From Mesorhizobium mediterraneum (GTDB taxonomy: Bacteria; Pseudomonadota; Alphaproteobacteria; Rhizobiales; Rhizobiaceae), in assembly GCF_002284565.1 (NCBI RefSeq), contig NZ_NPKI01000011.1, forward strand, positions 412,755 through 476,754: a stretch of DNA of 64,000 nucleotides, written 5' to 3'. Each line of letters opens with the position of its first letter. Position 1 is the stretch's first letter. This document shows, one piece after another, positions 1 to 9,521 of the stretch. Both the position numbers and the translations under genes were made by a program. The notes under the pieces are model-generated. The model worked only from the letters and a program-made list of their open reading frames with translations. It did no database searches and had not been told where the DNA came from.

Positions 1-384
1 TTCACCAATCACGACGAGGCCAACACCATGCTTGGCATCACCGATGCCGACAAGCGGCTGAAGCCGAAAGACGCTGCCGCTGCCTTGCGCGCGGCCGGTG
101 CTGCCGAGGTCATCGTGACCATGGGCGCGCATGGATTTGCTGTGGCGACCGAGAGCGGCGTGGCGACGATGCGCTCCGTGCCAGCGCGGGCCGTCGACAT
201 CACCGGCGCCGGCGATGCGATGATTGCCGGCACCATGTACAAGGTGCTTTCGGGCGATCCCGTGCCCCACGCAGCGCGCACCGGCGCGCTGCTCGCCACG
301 CTGACCACCGAGAGTGAATCCAGCGTTCATCCCGATCTGTCGCCGCGCTTCCTCACCGCCGGCATGTACCGCATTCCCGCTTGA
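1..384 (+). CDS. psuK: Pseudouridine kinase, PfkB family (3' part only)
   Basis: The gene enters from the left edge already in frame, so only its last 127 codons are present. The fragment carries the C-terminal PfkB/ribokinase signature, read here as VDITGAGDAMIAG, whose Asp is the catalytic base of the family and whose GAGD forms the anion hole. The protein ends about 60 residues later, as PfkB kinases usually do. PfkB kinases are common, but the gene lies 30 bases upstream of psuG on the same strand. That pairing makes pseudouridine kinase (pseudouridine to pseudouridine 5'-phosphate) by far the best call. The missing 5' part cannot be assessed. Confidence 0.85.
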   Translation, partial: FTNHDEANTMLGITDADKRLKPKDAAAALRAAGAAEVIVTMGAHGFAVATESGVATMRSVPARAVDITGAGDAMIAGTMYKVLSGDPVPHAARTGALLATLTTESESSVHPDLSPRFLTAGMYRIPA

Positions 385-414
385 AAGCGAGACGACCCTG
401 AAAGCGAGACGACG

Positions 415-1344
415 ATGAAAACTTCCCTTCTCCACCTGAACGACGAAGTTGCGGCAGCACTTCGGGAAGGCCGTGCGGTGGTGGCGTTGGAATCGACGAT
501 CATCACCCATGGCATGCCTTATCCGGCCAATCTGGAGACCGCGCGCGGTGTTGGAACCGTGGTGCGCGAGAACGGCGCTGTTCCCGCCACGATCGCGGTA
601 GTCGCCGGCAAGATCAAGGTCGGGCTTGACGACCATGAGCTGGAGCAGCTGGCAGCGGCAAAAGACGTGGTCAAGGCATCCGGGCGCGACCTTGCCGCCA
701 TCATGGTGGGCGGCGGATCGGCCGGCACCACGGTCTCGGCGACGATGCGGATCGCTGCATTGGCCGGCATCGGCATTTTCGCGACGGGCGGCGTCGGCGG
801 CGTGCATCGCGGCGCCGAGGCCACTTTCGATATCTCTGCCGACCTGACCGAACTCGGCCAGACCGGCACCACCGTCGTCTGCGCCGGTGTGAAATCGATC
901 CTCGATATGGCAAAAACGCTGGAGTATCTGGAGACACAACGCGTGCCGGTGATTGCCTATCAGAGCGATGATTTTCCGGCCTTCTATACACGCTCCAGCG
1001 GACTGAAAGCCGATCATCGCCTCGACACGCCGGAGGAGATTGCTAGGGCCATGCTGCTGCACGAGCAGATCGGCTCGGGCACCGGCATCCTCGTTGCTAA
1101 TCCAATTCCGGAAGTGGATGCGCTCGATCCGGCCTTCATCGACGGCACGATCGCTGCGGCTGTGGCGGAAGCCGAACAACGCGGCATCGGACGCAAGGAA
1201 TTGACGCCGTTCTTGCTCGCCCGCATCAACGAGCTTTCGCAAGGCCGCAGCCTGAAGGCCAATATCGCGCTGGTCCGCAACAACGCCGAGCTCGCCGCTC
1301 GCATCGCCGTGGCGCATGCGCGGCTGAAGCGCATGGCCGCGTAG
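415..1344 (+). CDS. psuG: Pseudouridine-5'-phosphate glycosidase
   Basis: The 309-residue protein is full length for PsuG, which reversibly splits pseudouridine 5'-phosphate into uracil and ribose 5-phosphate. Family hallmarks are ALESTIITHGMPYP at residues 24-37, a glycine-rich MVGGGSAGTT stretch near 97-106, TGGVGGVHRGAE at 124-135, and CAGVKSILD around residue 160. The Lys of the last motif is the position expected for the Schiff-base lysine. The gene follows the kinase by 30 bases, so the pair forms a pseudouridine salvage operon acting in the cytoplasm. The ribosome site is weak (GCGAGACG). I see no terminator directly after it. Confidence 0.95.
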   Translation: MKTSLLHLNDEVAAALREGRAVVALESTIITHGMPYPANLETARGVGTVVRENGAVPATIAVVAGKIKVGLDDHELEQLAAAKDVVKASGRDLAAIMVGGGSAGTTVSATMRIAALAGIGIFATGGVGGVHRGAEATFDISADLTELGQTGTTVVCAGVKSILDMAKTLEYLETQRVPVIAYQSDDFPAFYTRSSGLKADHRLDTPEEIARAMLLHEQIGSGTGILVANPIPEVDALDPAFIDGTIAAAVAEAEQRGIGRKELTPFLLARINELSQGRSLKANIALVRNNAELAARIAVAHARLKRMAA

Positions 1345-1414
1345 ACAAGGTCAACTCTCAGCCCGGCTTCACCGACCTCCGATTTCCGACTGCCGAAAAT
1401 ACCAGGAGAACCGC

Positions 1415-2236
1415 ATGAGCGAGCAGGCCACCTACGAGACGATCCTTTACGAGAAGGACGCGACCGACAAGTTCGCGACGATCACCATCAATCGTCCCGA
1501 CAAGCTCAATGCGATGAACAAGACGGTGATCCGCGAGATCGACAAGGCACTCGCCGCCGCCGTTGCCGATCCTGATATCAACGCGCTGGTGATCACCGGC
1601 GCCGGCCGTGCCTTCTCCTCCGGCTACGATCTGCAGGGCGGCGACTTCGATGTCGACATCGATTTCTGGCGCGAGGACATGGGCGAGAACGCTGAAGCGC
1701 TGCTCAACATCTGGCGCGCGCCGATCCCGGTCATCGCGTCGGTCAACGGCTATGCGCTGGCCGGTGCGCTGGAACTGATGATGTGCTGCGACCTGGCGAT
1801 CGCCGCCGACAATGCGAAATTCGGCGAGCCTGAGGTGCGCCACAATTCCGGGCCGCCGGCGCTGATGATGCCTTGGCTGCTCGCCACGCGCGACGTGCGT
1901 TGGCTGATGTATACGGGCGACCTTGTCGACGCCGAGGAGGCGCTGCGCATGCATCTGATCAACCGGATCGTGCCGGCCGATCAGTTGAAGGAAAAGACGG
2001 AAAACCTCGCCCGCAAGCTGGCGCGCATGCCGGTTCCGGCGCTGAAGTTCACCAAGGCGTCGATCAACAACCAGCAGATGGTGGCCGGGCTGCTGCCGTC
2101 CTTCCGATACAATATCGAGGCGATCGCAGCACTGCATGTCACCAAGCAAGGTCGTGAATGGATGGCCAACCTCGCCAAGATGAGCCTCAAGGAATATCTC
2201 GCTTTCCGTGACGGTCCGTTCAAGGGCCTCGACTGA
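1415..2236 (+). CDS. Enoyl-CoA hydratase/isomerase family protein (crotonase fold)
   Basis: A 273-residue crotonase. The first oxyanion-hole region reads GRAFSSGYDLQGGD, and the second is NGYALAGALELMM, whose Glu matches one catalytic carboxylate of hydratases. FGEPEV follows and supplies the second expected Glu. The start is supported by CAGGAG just upstream. An acyl-CoA synthetase begins three bases after its stop, so the two are probably co-transcribed and act on the same acyl-CoA. Substrate is unknown, and hydratase, isomerase and CoA hydrolase activities are all possible within this superfamily. Confidence 0.85.
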   Translation: MSEQATYETILYEKDATDKFATITINRPDKLNAMNKTVIREIDKALAAAVADPDINALVITGAGRAFSSGYDLQGGDFDVDIDFWREDMGENAEALLNIWRAPIPVIASVNGYALAGALELMMCCDLAIAADNAKFGEPEVRHNSGPPALMMPWLLATRDVRWLMYTGDLVDAEEALRMHLINRIVPADQLKEKTENLARKLARMPVPALKFTKASINNQQMVAGLLPSFRYNIEAIAALHVTKQGREWMANLAKMSLKEYLAFRDGPFKGLD

Positions 2237-2239
2237 GCC

Positions 2240-4366
2240 GTGACCGGCCTCGCCGCTTCGCATGAGGCGATGCGGGCGCTGATGGCGCCGCGTTCGGTCG
2301 CCGTCATCGGTGCTACGGAACGGGCTGACGCGTCGTCGAGCTACGTCATGCGCAATTTGATGGCGTTCGGATTCTCCGGCACCATCATCCCCGTGCATCC
2401 GAAGGCCGAAAAGGTGTTCGGCATTCCGGCCATTCCGTCGCTCGACCGGCTCGATGCGCCGGCGGACGTGGCGGTGATTGGCATCGGCGCGGCACACGTT
2501 CTGAGTGCGCTTGAAGAAGCCGGCAAGGACGGCGTCAAGGCGGCCGTCGTGCTGGCCAGCGGCTTTGCCGAGACCGATGAAGAGGGCAAGGCGCGCCAGC
2601 AGGCGCTGGTCGGGATCGCGCGAAAATACGGCATGGCGATTTGCGGGCCGAACTGCCTCGGCCTGTTCAATCTGCAAAGCGGTGCAGCGCTCTATTCCTC
2701 GACGCTGTCGGCCAATCTCAGGAAAGGCCAGCTCGCCATTCTGTCACATTCCGGCGCCAGCGCCATCGCGCTCGCCAACACCGGACGCTTCGGCTTGAGC
2801 CACATCATATCGTCGGGTAATAGCGCGGCGACCGATCTTCCCAACTTTCTTTCTTATCTCGCCGACGATGACGCGACGCGCGTCATCGGACTTGTCGTGG
2901 AAGCGATCCGCGATCCCGCCGCCTTCACCTCGGCGATGCAGGCGGTGCATGCCGCCGGAAAGCAAGTGATTGCCCTGCGCGCTGGCAAGTCCAGCAAGGG
3001 CGCGGAAGCCACCGCCGCGCATACCGGTTCGCTCGCTGCCGCCAACGAAGCCTATGAAGCCTTCTTCCGGCGGACCGGCGTGATCGAGGTCGCCGACATG
3101 GACGAGTTCGTCGAGACCGCCGCGCTCTGCCTGTCGCTGAAGGCCAGGCCAACGCGCAGGGGCGTCGCGGTCGTTGGCGTCAGCGGTGGCGGTGTCGCCC
3201 ATGTCTCCGACATGGCCGACCAGGTCGGCATCGACCTCCCGGAGTTTTCACAACACACCATCGTGCGGCTGAAGGCCTTGCTGCCGCCCTTCGCCACGCC
3301 GCAGAACCCGGTCGACACCACGGGCGTGGTTTTCGCCGATGGCGCGATCTATCGCAGCGTGCTCGACATCTTGGCGCAGGATCCCGCCGTCGGCCTGATC
3401 GTCGCCGCGCAAGACGCGCCTGTCGGCCTCGATGCCGGCGGCGCTGCCGAATATGTCGGCATTGCCGACGCCGTTGCCGCTTACGCAAAGGATGCGACCG
3501 TTCCCGTCATCTTCATGAGCAATCTCTCCTCCGGACACCATCCCGTGGTCCGGGACAGGCTTGCCGGCGTGCCGGTGCTCAACGGCACACGTGCTGCGCT
3601 GCGTGCCGTGCGGCGGCTGCTGGACGCGACCGGCGCCACGATACCGAACGCCCCGGCGATCGAACCGGCCGGCGAAAACGATCCGTGGGCAGAGCGTCTT
3701 GCTGCCGGCAAGAAGCTGACCGAGCGGGAGGCCAAGCAGTTGCTGGCCGAGAACGGTCTGAGAGTGACGCGCGAGCGTCAGGCGGCAACGGCGCAAGAGG
3801 CAGGCGAGGCTGCAGAGGCGATCGGCTTTCCGGTCGTGCTGAAAATCGAATCGCCTGACATTCTCCACAAGACCGAAGCCGGCGGCGTGCAGCTCGGCAT
3901 AGGCAATGCAGCCGAAGCTGCCGAAGCCTTCACGGCGATCATGCAAAATGCCGGGGCCTACGCACCGGATGCGGAACTGCGTGGCGTGGTGGTGCAGGAA
4001 ATGGCCGGGCGCGGCGTCGAAGTGCTGGTCGGCCTCATCCGGCACGAGCCATTCGGCCTCGGTATCGTCGTCGGCATCGGCGGCGTTCTTGTCGAGCTGG
4101 TCAAGGACGCCGCATTCGATCTGCTGCCGATCGATTGCAAGTCGGCCGAGGCGCTGATCGATCGTACACGATTGGGCGCTCTGCTCAAGGGTTATCGCGG
4201 CGCGCCGCCGGCCGACCGGGAAGCACTGGTCGAGACGATCCTGGCGCTGTCCGATTTCGCCGGCCGCTACGGCCATCTGATCGAGGCTGTCGACCTCAAT
4301 CCGGTCGTCGTGTTCGAGAAGGGCGTCTGCGTTCTCGATGCGCTGGTCATTCCGAGAGCGGAATAG
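2240..4366 (+). CDS. Acetate--CoA ligase (ADP-forming) type acyl-CoA synthetase
   Basis: A 708-residue fused alpha-beta NDP-forming acyl-CoA synthetase. An N-terminal CoA-binding Rossmann domain starts at PRSVAVIGATERAD (about residues 17-30). Succinyl-CoA-ligase-like domains follow, with ILSHSGASA near 170 and the phospho-acceptor region AAHTGSLA (His near 261). A C-terminal ATP-grasp domain begins near residue 490 (LTEREAKQLLAENG), with FPVVLKIESPDILHKTEAGG. The enzyme makes acyl-CoA from a carboxylic acid, ATP and CoA in the cytoplasm. The start is GTG, three bases after the crotonase stop; an ATG ten codons further in is possible. Its TAG stop directly abuts the stop of the convergent gene. 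Confidence 0.85.
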   Translation: MTGLAASHEAMRALMAPRSVAVIGATERADASSSYVMRNLMAFGFSGTIIPVHPKAEKVFGIPAIPSLDRLDAPADVAVIGIGAAHVLSALEEAGKDGVKAAVVLASGFAETDEEGKARQQALVGIARKYGMAICGPNCLGLFNLQSGAALYSSTLSANLRKGQLAILSHSGASAIALANTGRFGLSHIISSGNSAATDLPNFLSYLADDDATRVIGLVVEAIRDPAAFTSAMQAVHAAGKQVIALRAGKSSKGAEATAAHTGSLAAANEAYEAFFRRTGVIEVADMDEFVETAALCLSLKARPTRRGVAVVGVSGGGVAHVSDMADQVGIDLPEFSQHTIVRLKALLPPFATPQNPVDTTGVVFADGAIYRSVLDILAQDPAVGLIVAAQDAPVGLDAGGAAEYVGIADAVAAYAKDATVPVIFMSNLSSGHHPVVRDRLAGVPVLNGTRAALRAVRRLLDATGATIPNAPAIEPAGENDPWAERLAAGKKLTEREAKQLLAENGLRVTRERQAATAQEAGEAAEAIGFPVVLKIESPDILHKTEAGGVQLGIGNAAEAAEAFTAIMQNAGAYAPDAELRGVVVQEMAGRGVEVLVGLIRHEPFGLGIVVGIGGVLVELVKDAAFDLLPIDCKSAEALIDRTRLGALLKGYRGAPPADREALVETILALSDFAGRYGHLIEAVDLNPVVVFEKGVCVLDALVIPRAE

Positions 4367-7300
4367 TCACGCCGCCGTCTCCAACCGGCTTTCCCTGCCC
4401 AATTTTGCCAGCAGCGCTTTCTTCCTTGCCTCGAAACGTTCGACCGCCGCCATCTTGACGTGGCCGAAGCCGCGCACCTCTTCCGGCAGCCGGGCAAGCT
4501 CGGTCGCGACGGCATGATTGCCCTGCGTCAGCCGCGCCGAAAGGCCTGAGATCAGCCCTTCATAGTCGGCAACCATGCGCCGTTCCATCCGCCGCTCCTG
4601 CGTGCGCCCAAACGGATCGAAGCGTGTTCCGCGCAGGCCCTTCAGCCGCGCCAGCATGGCGAAAACCGGATTGATCCAGGTGCCGAAAGCGATCTTGCCA
4701 GGATGGCCGGTGCGTGGGTCGATGCGCGAAATCATCGGCGGAGCGAGATGATGCCTGATCCTGAAATCGCCCTCGAACTGCTCGGCCAGTTTTTTCCTGA
4801 AGGATTGATCGCGATGTAGCCGCGCCACCTCATATTCATCCTTGTAGGCCATCAGCTTGAAGGCCCCGACCGCCACGGCTTTGGCAAAATCCTCGGAGCC
4901 GGCTGAGGTCCCGGCTTCGGCCGCGCGGGCGGTCTCCACCAGCTTGCGGTAGCGGTTTGCGTAGGCAGCATTCTGATAATCGGTCAGGAATGCCATCCGG
5001 CGCGCAACCATGGCGTCGAGCGTCTCTGGCTTCGTCGCCTCGGCGCTGCCTATCTGCGCCGTATTCAGCACCGCCGCAAGGTCGATCGCCACGCGGCGGC
5101 CCCAGCCGAAGGCAGCATGGTTCATGGCGACGCCCGCGCCGTTCATCTCGATCGCTCTGTCGATCGATGTCAGGCTGATCGGCACCAGTCCGCGCTGCCA
5201 GGCATTGCCGAGCAGGAACATGTTCGCGGCGATGGCGTCGCCCATCAGCGCGAGGCCAAGCTTCGTCGCCGAAACCAGCGTGACCGCCTCCTCGCCGGCT
5301 GCCCGGCGCAATTGCTTCAGCGTCGCTTCCTGGCGGAAGTCGATCGCGGTGTTCTGCACAAAGGAGGCGGTCGGCGCGAAATGATCATCGAGCACGGCTG
5401 TTGTGCGGCCATGCGCAAAGGTCGAGAGCGATGTCGCGGACGCAGAGACGACGATGTCGAAGCCAAGCACGAGATCGGCCTCGCCTGGGCCTATCCTGAC
5501 CGTGTTGAGCAAGTCGGGGTCGCGCGCCAGCCTGATATGCGAGATCACCGCGCCGTTCTTTTGCGCCAGCCCGGTTTGGTCGAGGGTCAGAAGGCCGAGC
5601 CCGTCGAGATGCGCCGCCTGGGACAGAATGGCGCTGACCGTGATGACGCCGGTGCCGCCAATGCCGGCCAGCAGCATGTTGTAGGGGCGGTCGAGCGCCG
5701 CCAGCGCCGGCATCGGCAATTCACCGGAACCAGCCGTCACCGCGCGCGCTTTCGGCTTGCGGATCGTGCCGCCTTCCACGGTCACGAAGCTCGGGCAAAA
5801 GCCCTTGATGCAGGACAGGTCGGTGTTGCAGCTCGACTGGTTGATCCTCCGCTTGCGGCCGAACTCGGTCTCCTCAGGCTCGATCGAAATGCAGTTGGAG
5901 ACGGCCGAGCAATCGCCGCAGCCTTCGCAGACCAGCTCGTTGATGAAGGCCCGTTTTGGCGAGACCGGATAGGCGCCGCGCTTGCGCCGGCGGCGTTTTT
6001 CGGCGGCGCAGACCTGGTCGAAAACCAGCACCGTCACGCCCTCGATCTCCCTGAGCTCGCGCTGCACGGCGTCGAGCTCGTCGCGATGGTGGATGGTCAC
6101 GGACCGCGGCAGGACGCCCGCCCAGGCCTCAGGCTTTTCGGACACCACGACCACGCGTTTCGCGCCCTCCGCCAGCGTCTGCTCGACGATGGAGGGCACG
6201 GAAACCTCGCCGTCATGACGCTGGCCGCCGGTCATGGCGACGGCGTCGTTGTAGAGGATCTTGTAGGTGGCGCTGACCTTGGCGGCGATGGCAGCTCGGA
6301 TCGCCAGCAGTCCGGAATGGAAATAGGTGCCGTCGCCCATATTGACGAAAATGTGCCTCTCGTCGGTGAAGGGCGACAGGCCGATCCACGCGCCGCCTTC
6401 GCCGCCCATCTGGGTGAAGGTGGAGGTCTCGCGCTCCATGCCGATGACCATCATGTGGCAACCGATGCCGGTCGAGGCGCGGCTGCCATCGGGCACCACG
6501 GTGGAGATCGAGTGTGGGCAGCCGGAGCAGAAATAGGGATCGCGCTTCAGCGCGATCACCTCGCCTTGTGCTGACGCCGCGACGGCCTCGATTGTCTTCA
6601 GATGCAGGCCAAGCTCCGCGTCCGGCGCGCCGAGCCGCGAGACGATGGCGCGGGCGACCGAAACGGCGCTGATCTCGCCGATAGAAGGCAGCAGCGGCGC
6701 ATCGCGCTCGTCCGTCTTGCCGAAGACGCGAGGGCGATTGGGTGCGTTGAACAGCAGCGCCTTGATCTGGTCCTCGAGCACCGGCCGCTTCTCCTCGACG
6801 ACGAGGATTTCCTCCAGCCCTTGCGAGAAGGCCTTGAGCCCCTCCGGCTCGAGCGGCCAGACCATGCCGACCTTGTACAGCCGGATGCCGAGCTCGGCCG
6901 CGCGCCGCTCGTCGATCCCGAGCGCCGACAGCGCGCCAAGCAGATCGAGCCATGACTTGCCGGTCGAGACGATGCCGAGCCGCGCCTTGCCGCTGCCATG
7001 CACGATACGGTCGATACCATTGGCACGGGCAAAGGCATGCACCGCCGCCATCTTGTGCTCGAAGCGGCGCTCCATCGCATGCGGGCCATCCGGCCAGCGC
7101 AGCGACAGGCCGTCAGTTGGAAGTGGCAGCTCTGGTGTAACGATACCAAGCCGCGCCGGATCGACGTCGACGGTCGCCGTGCATTCGACGATCTCGGTCT
7201 GGCACTTGAAGCCGATCCAGGCGCCGGAATAACGGCTCATCGCCCAGCCGAGCAGGCCGTAGTCGATATATTCGCCGACGCCACCCGGCGACAGCAGCGG

Positions 7301-7837
7301 CACCATGGCCGAGATCAGATTGTGCTCGCTCTGGTGCGGCAGCGTTGACGAGACGGCGCCGTGATCGTCGCCGACCAGAAGCAGCACGCCGCCATGGCGG
7401 TTGGTGCCGACGGCGTTGGCATGGCGGATGACATCCATGGTGCGGTCGACGCCCGGACCCTTGCCGTACCACATGGAAAAGACGCCATCGTAGCGCGAGC
7501 CGGGAAACATGCCGGTCTGCTGCGTGCCCCAGACCGCGGTCGCGGCCATGTCCTCGTTCAAGCCGGGATGGAAGACGACATGGTTGGCTTTCAGATACTT
7601 GCCGGCGCGCTGCATCTCGCGGTCGAAACCGGCCAGCGGCGAGCCGCGATAGCCCGAGACATAGCCGGCGGTATTCAGGCCGGCGGCAAGGTCACGCTGG
7701 CGTTGGACAAGCGGCAGCCGCACCAGCGCCTGCGTGCCCGAGACCAGGATGCGGCCGCGTTCCAGGGCATAGCGATCGTCGAGGCTGACTGGGACCGCAT
7801 TCGCCTGTCCGGCTTTCGGGAGAGCGGCAGCCGTCAT
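4367..7837 (-). CDS. Indolepyruvate ferredoxin oxidoreductase family protein (IorA-IorB fusion)
   Basis: A 1156-residue single-chain 2-oxoacid:ferredoxin oxidoreductase of the type often annotated indolepyruvate oxidoreductase in Proteobacteria. In order it has a pyrimidine-binding PFOR-like domain, the CSGCPHS motif near 437, a thiamine-diphosphate site (GDGTYFHSG at 501, with Asn in LYNDAVAMTGG), and a ferredoxin-like segment with CEGCGDC at 637 and a second Cys group at 670-682 (two [4Fe-4S] clusters likely). The IorB-like gamma domain starts at GIGGTGV near 725, and a family-specific C-terminus follows. It would oxidatively decarboxylate an aryl or branched 2-oxoacid to acyl-CoA. AAGGAG precedes the ATG. 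It overlaps the upstream flavoprotein gene by four bases. Confidence 0.88.
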   Translation of the reverse strand: MTAAALPKAGQANAVPVSLDDRYALERGRILVSGTQALVRLPLVQRQRDLAAGLNTAGYVSGYRGSPLAGFDREMQRAGKYLKANHVVFHPGLNEDMAATAVWGTQQTGMFPGSRYDGVFSMWYGKGPGVDRTMDVIRHANAVGTNRHGGVLLLVGDDHGAVSSTLPHQSEHNLISAMVPLLSPGGVGEYIDYGLLGWAMSRYSGAWIGFKCQTEIVECTATVDVDPARLGIVTPELPLPTDGLSLRWPDGPHAMERRFEHKMAAVHAFARANGIDRIVHGSGKARLGIVSTGKSWLDLLGALSALGIDERRAAELGIRLYKVGMVWPLEPEGLKAFSQGLEEILVVEEKRPVLEDQIKALLFNAPNRPRVFGKTDERDAPLLPSIGEISAVSVARAIVSRLGAPDAELGLHLKTIEAVAASAQGEVIALKRDPYFCSGCPHSISTVVPDGSRASTGIGCHMMVIGMERETSTFTQMGGEGGAWIGLSPFTDERHIFVNMGDGTYFHSGLLAIRAAIAAKVSATYKILYNDAVAMTGGQRHDGEVSVPSIVEQTLAEGAKRVVVVSEKPEAWAGVLPRSVTIHHRDELDAVQRELREIEGVTVLVFDQVCAAEKRRRRKRGAYPVSPKRAFINELVCEGCGDCSAVSNCISIEPEETEFGRKRRINQSSCNTDLSCIKGFCPSFVTVEGGTIRKPKARAVTAGSGELPMPALAALDRPYNMLLAGIGGTGVITVSAILSQAAHLDGLGLLTLDQTGLAQKNGAVISHIRLARDPDLLNTVRIGPGEADLVLGFDIVVSASATSLSTFAHGRTTAVLDDHFAPTASFVQNTAIDFRQEATLKQLRRAAGEEAVTLVSATKLGLALMGDAIAANMFLLGNAWQRGLVPISLTSIDRAIEMNGAGVAMNHAAFGWGRRVAIDLAAVLNTAQIGSAEATKPETLDAMVARRMAFLTDYQNAAYANRYRKLVETARAAEAGTSAGSEDFAKAVAVGAFKLMAYKDEYEVARLHRDQSFRKKLAEQFEGDFRIRHHLAPPMISRIDPRTGHPGKIAFGTWINPVFAMLARLKGLRGTRFDPFGRTQERRMERRMVADYEGLISGLSARLTQGNHAVATELARLPEEVRGFGHVKMAAVERFEARKKALLAKLGRESRLETAA

Positions 7838-9252
7838 TGGTGCACTCCTTTACACGCAATACCTGCCGGCGCGAGATCAAAGACCCGCCCGGCATTGAGG
7901 ATATTGTTCGGGTCGAAGGCCGCTTTCAAGCGCCGCATGGCCGCGATCTCGGCATCACTGCGCGCCAGGTGCAGCCACTGCTTCTTGTCGAGGCCGATGC
8001 CGTGTTCGGCCGAGACGCCGCCGCCGGCCGCGGCCACGCCCCTATAAACGATGTCATATGCGGCGGCCGGATCCACGGTGTCGACCTGATAGTGCAGATT
8101 GCCATCACCGAGATGGCCGAAGACATAGATGTCGGCGCTGGGGTCGATTGCCCGGATCGCGGCTTCCGCCGCTTGCAGGAAAGTGCCCATCCTGGCCAGC
8201 GGTATGCTGATGTCGACGCCGATCAGGCCTTTCATCGAAAACAGAAAACGATTGGCGTCCTCTCGCACCGCCCAGAGCGCGCGGAATTCGCGCGGCGACT
8301 GCGAGACGACCACGTCGTCGATCACGCCGTCCTCGACCGCCTGCATCAGCACCTCGGCAAACCGTTCGCCGTCGCGGTCGGGCTCGTGGCCCTGTATCTC
8401 GGCCAGCACATAGACGGGCGCGCCGACCGGCAGCGGCGCCGGCGCGTCCATGCCGGCGACCATGGCGCCGTAGAGCGGCGCGAAATTCACCTCATAGGCC
8501 GAGAGCAACGGTCCGAGCTTCTGCCTGAGCAGCGCAAGCAGCGCGATCGCCGCATCCAGCGAGGCGAGCGCGCAGAAGGCATTGACCTCGGTGGCCGGCT
8601 TTGGGTGCAGCCGCAGGCAGGCGCGCGTGACGACGCCGAGCGTGCCTTCGCTGCCGATGAAGAGCTGGTTGAGGTCATAGCCGGAATTATCCTTGGGCAA
8701 GCCTTTGAGCGAGGTCAGGATGCTGCCGTCGGCAAGCACGGCCTCGAGGCCCAGCACCTGCGCGCGGTACATGCCGTAGCGCAGTACGCGGATGCCGCCG
8801 GCATTGGTGGCGACATTACCGCCGACCGTGGCCGTGCCGCGCGCGCCGATGTCGACGCCGAACAGCAAGCCGGCCGCGTCGGCCGCTTCCTGCACCATTT
8901 GCAGCGGCGCGCCGGCCCCGGCGATGATCGTCGCCGCTTCGCGGTCGGGCGCCTCGATCGCCGTCATGCGCTCCAGCGACAGCACCGCTTCGCCGGGCTG
9001 AATGCGCGCCGCACCGGCAAGCCCGGTCCGGCCGCCCTGGACGACAAGCCGCTGCCCGACCTCATTGCACAGGCGCAGAATGTCGGACACTTCGCCGGCC
9101 GTGCGCGGACGCAGGACGATCGCCGGCGGGGCGCCGTCCTTGCCGTCCGGGTCTTCCTGATAGCGCGGTCCGGCCTCTTCGGCCGAGACAATCGCGGATC
9201 TGTCCAGCCGCTTTTCCAGCCGCGACAGAAGCTCGGCAATTCTCTGGTGCAT
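7834..9252 (-). CDS. FAD-binding oxidoreductase, GlcD/D-2-hydroxyacid dehydrogenase family
   Basis: About 472 residues with the full GlcD architecture. The PCMH-type FAD domain contains GGRTGLAGAA and GARGTATVGGNVATNAGG. The C-terminal FAD-linked oxidase domain has FGHLGDGNLHY and ends with VSAEHGIGLDKKQWL. The metal/substrate histidines of these last two motifs are present. It oxidises a D-2-hydroxyacid to a 2-oxoacid. Four-base overlap with the oxidoreductase gene suggests that it feeds 2-oxoacid to that enzyme. I use the ATG at 9252; a TTG three codons upstream is an alternative, and neither has a strong ribosome site. D-lactate, glycolate and D-2-hydroxyglutarate cannot be separated by eye. 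Confidence 0.82.
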   Translation of the reverse strand: MHQRIAELLSRLEKRLDRSAIVSAEEAGPRYQEDPDGKDGAPPAIVLRPRTAGEVSDILRLCNEVGQRLVVQGGRTGLAGAARIQPGEAVLSLERMTAIEAPDREAATIIAGAGAPLQMVQEAADAAGLLFGVDIGARGTATVGGNVATNAGGIRVLRYGMYRAQVLGLEAVLADGSILTSLKGLPKDNSGYDLNQLFIGSEGTLGVVTRACLRLHPKPATEVNAFCALASLDAAIALLALLRQKLGPLLSAYEVNFAPLYGAMVAGMDAPAPLPVGAPVYVLAEIQGHEPDRDGERFAEVLMQAVEDGVIDDVVVSQSPREFRALWAVREDANRFLFSMKGLIGVDISIPLARMGTFLQAAEAAIRAIDPSADIYVFGHLGDGNLHYQVDTVDPAAAYDIVYRGVAAAGGGVSAEHGIGLDKKQWLHLARSDAEIAAMRRLKAAFDPNNILNAGRVFDLAPAGIACKGVHQ

Positions 9253-9421
9253 GAGGCTCAAGGAAACGAATGACCCGGACGCTTCGATGCGGCCGGGAGA
9301 GTTGTGGATGAAGGCCGCGAAAGCGACGGCAGCCGATTTCTGTCGTCCGGCAAACGAGCGGAAAACCCGCCAAAAATACAGCCGGTTGTTTTCGCCATGC
9401 GTCGCTCCTGTAACAGGTCGA

Positions 9422-9456
9422 CCATAGGCGCGGCCTGCTATTTGTCAAACCTATGG
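9422..9456. promoter_or_regulatory. Inverted repeat, candidate operator
   Basis: CCATAGG (9422-9428) and CCTATGG (9450-9456) form a perfect 7-base inverted repeat with a 21-base spacer. It lies upstream of the minus-strand flavoprotein gene and just before a short plus-strand frame that resembles the start of a GntR regulator. It may be the operator of that lost regulator. No promoter boxes are convincing. Confidence 0.3.
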
Positions 9457-9464
9457 GGGCCGCA

Positions 9465-9521
9465 ATGCAGGTCGGCGACAACATCCGCTCGACCATTCTG
9501 GACGGCACGCTGAAATGGGGT
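9465..9521 (+). pseudogene. Possible 5' remnant of a GntR-family regulator gene
   Basis: The plus strand encodes MQVGDNIRSTILDGTLKWG, which resembles the first helix and turn of GntR-type winged-helix domains (pattern: I-R-x-A-I-L-x-G-x-L-x-P-G). After this the frame continues into unrelated residues where the hairpin of the neighbouring operon begins. A plausible reading is that a divergent gntR gene controlling the flavoprotein/oxidoreductase pair was cut off when the LacI/ABC/hydrolase operon joined here. Only about 19 codons resemble the family, so chance is possible. Confidence 0.3.
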
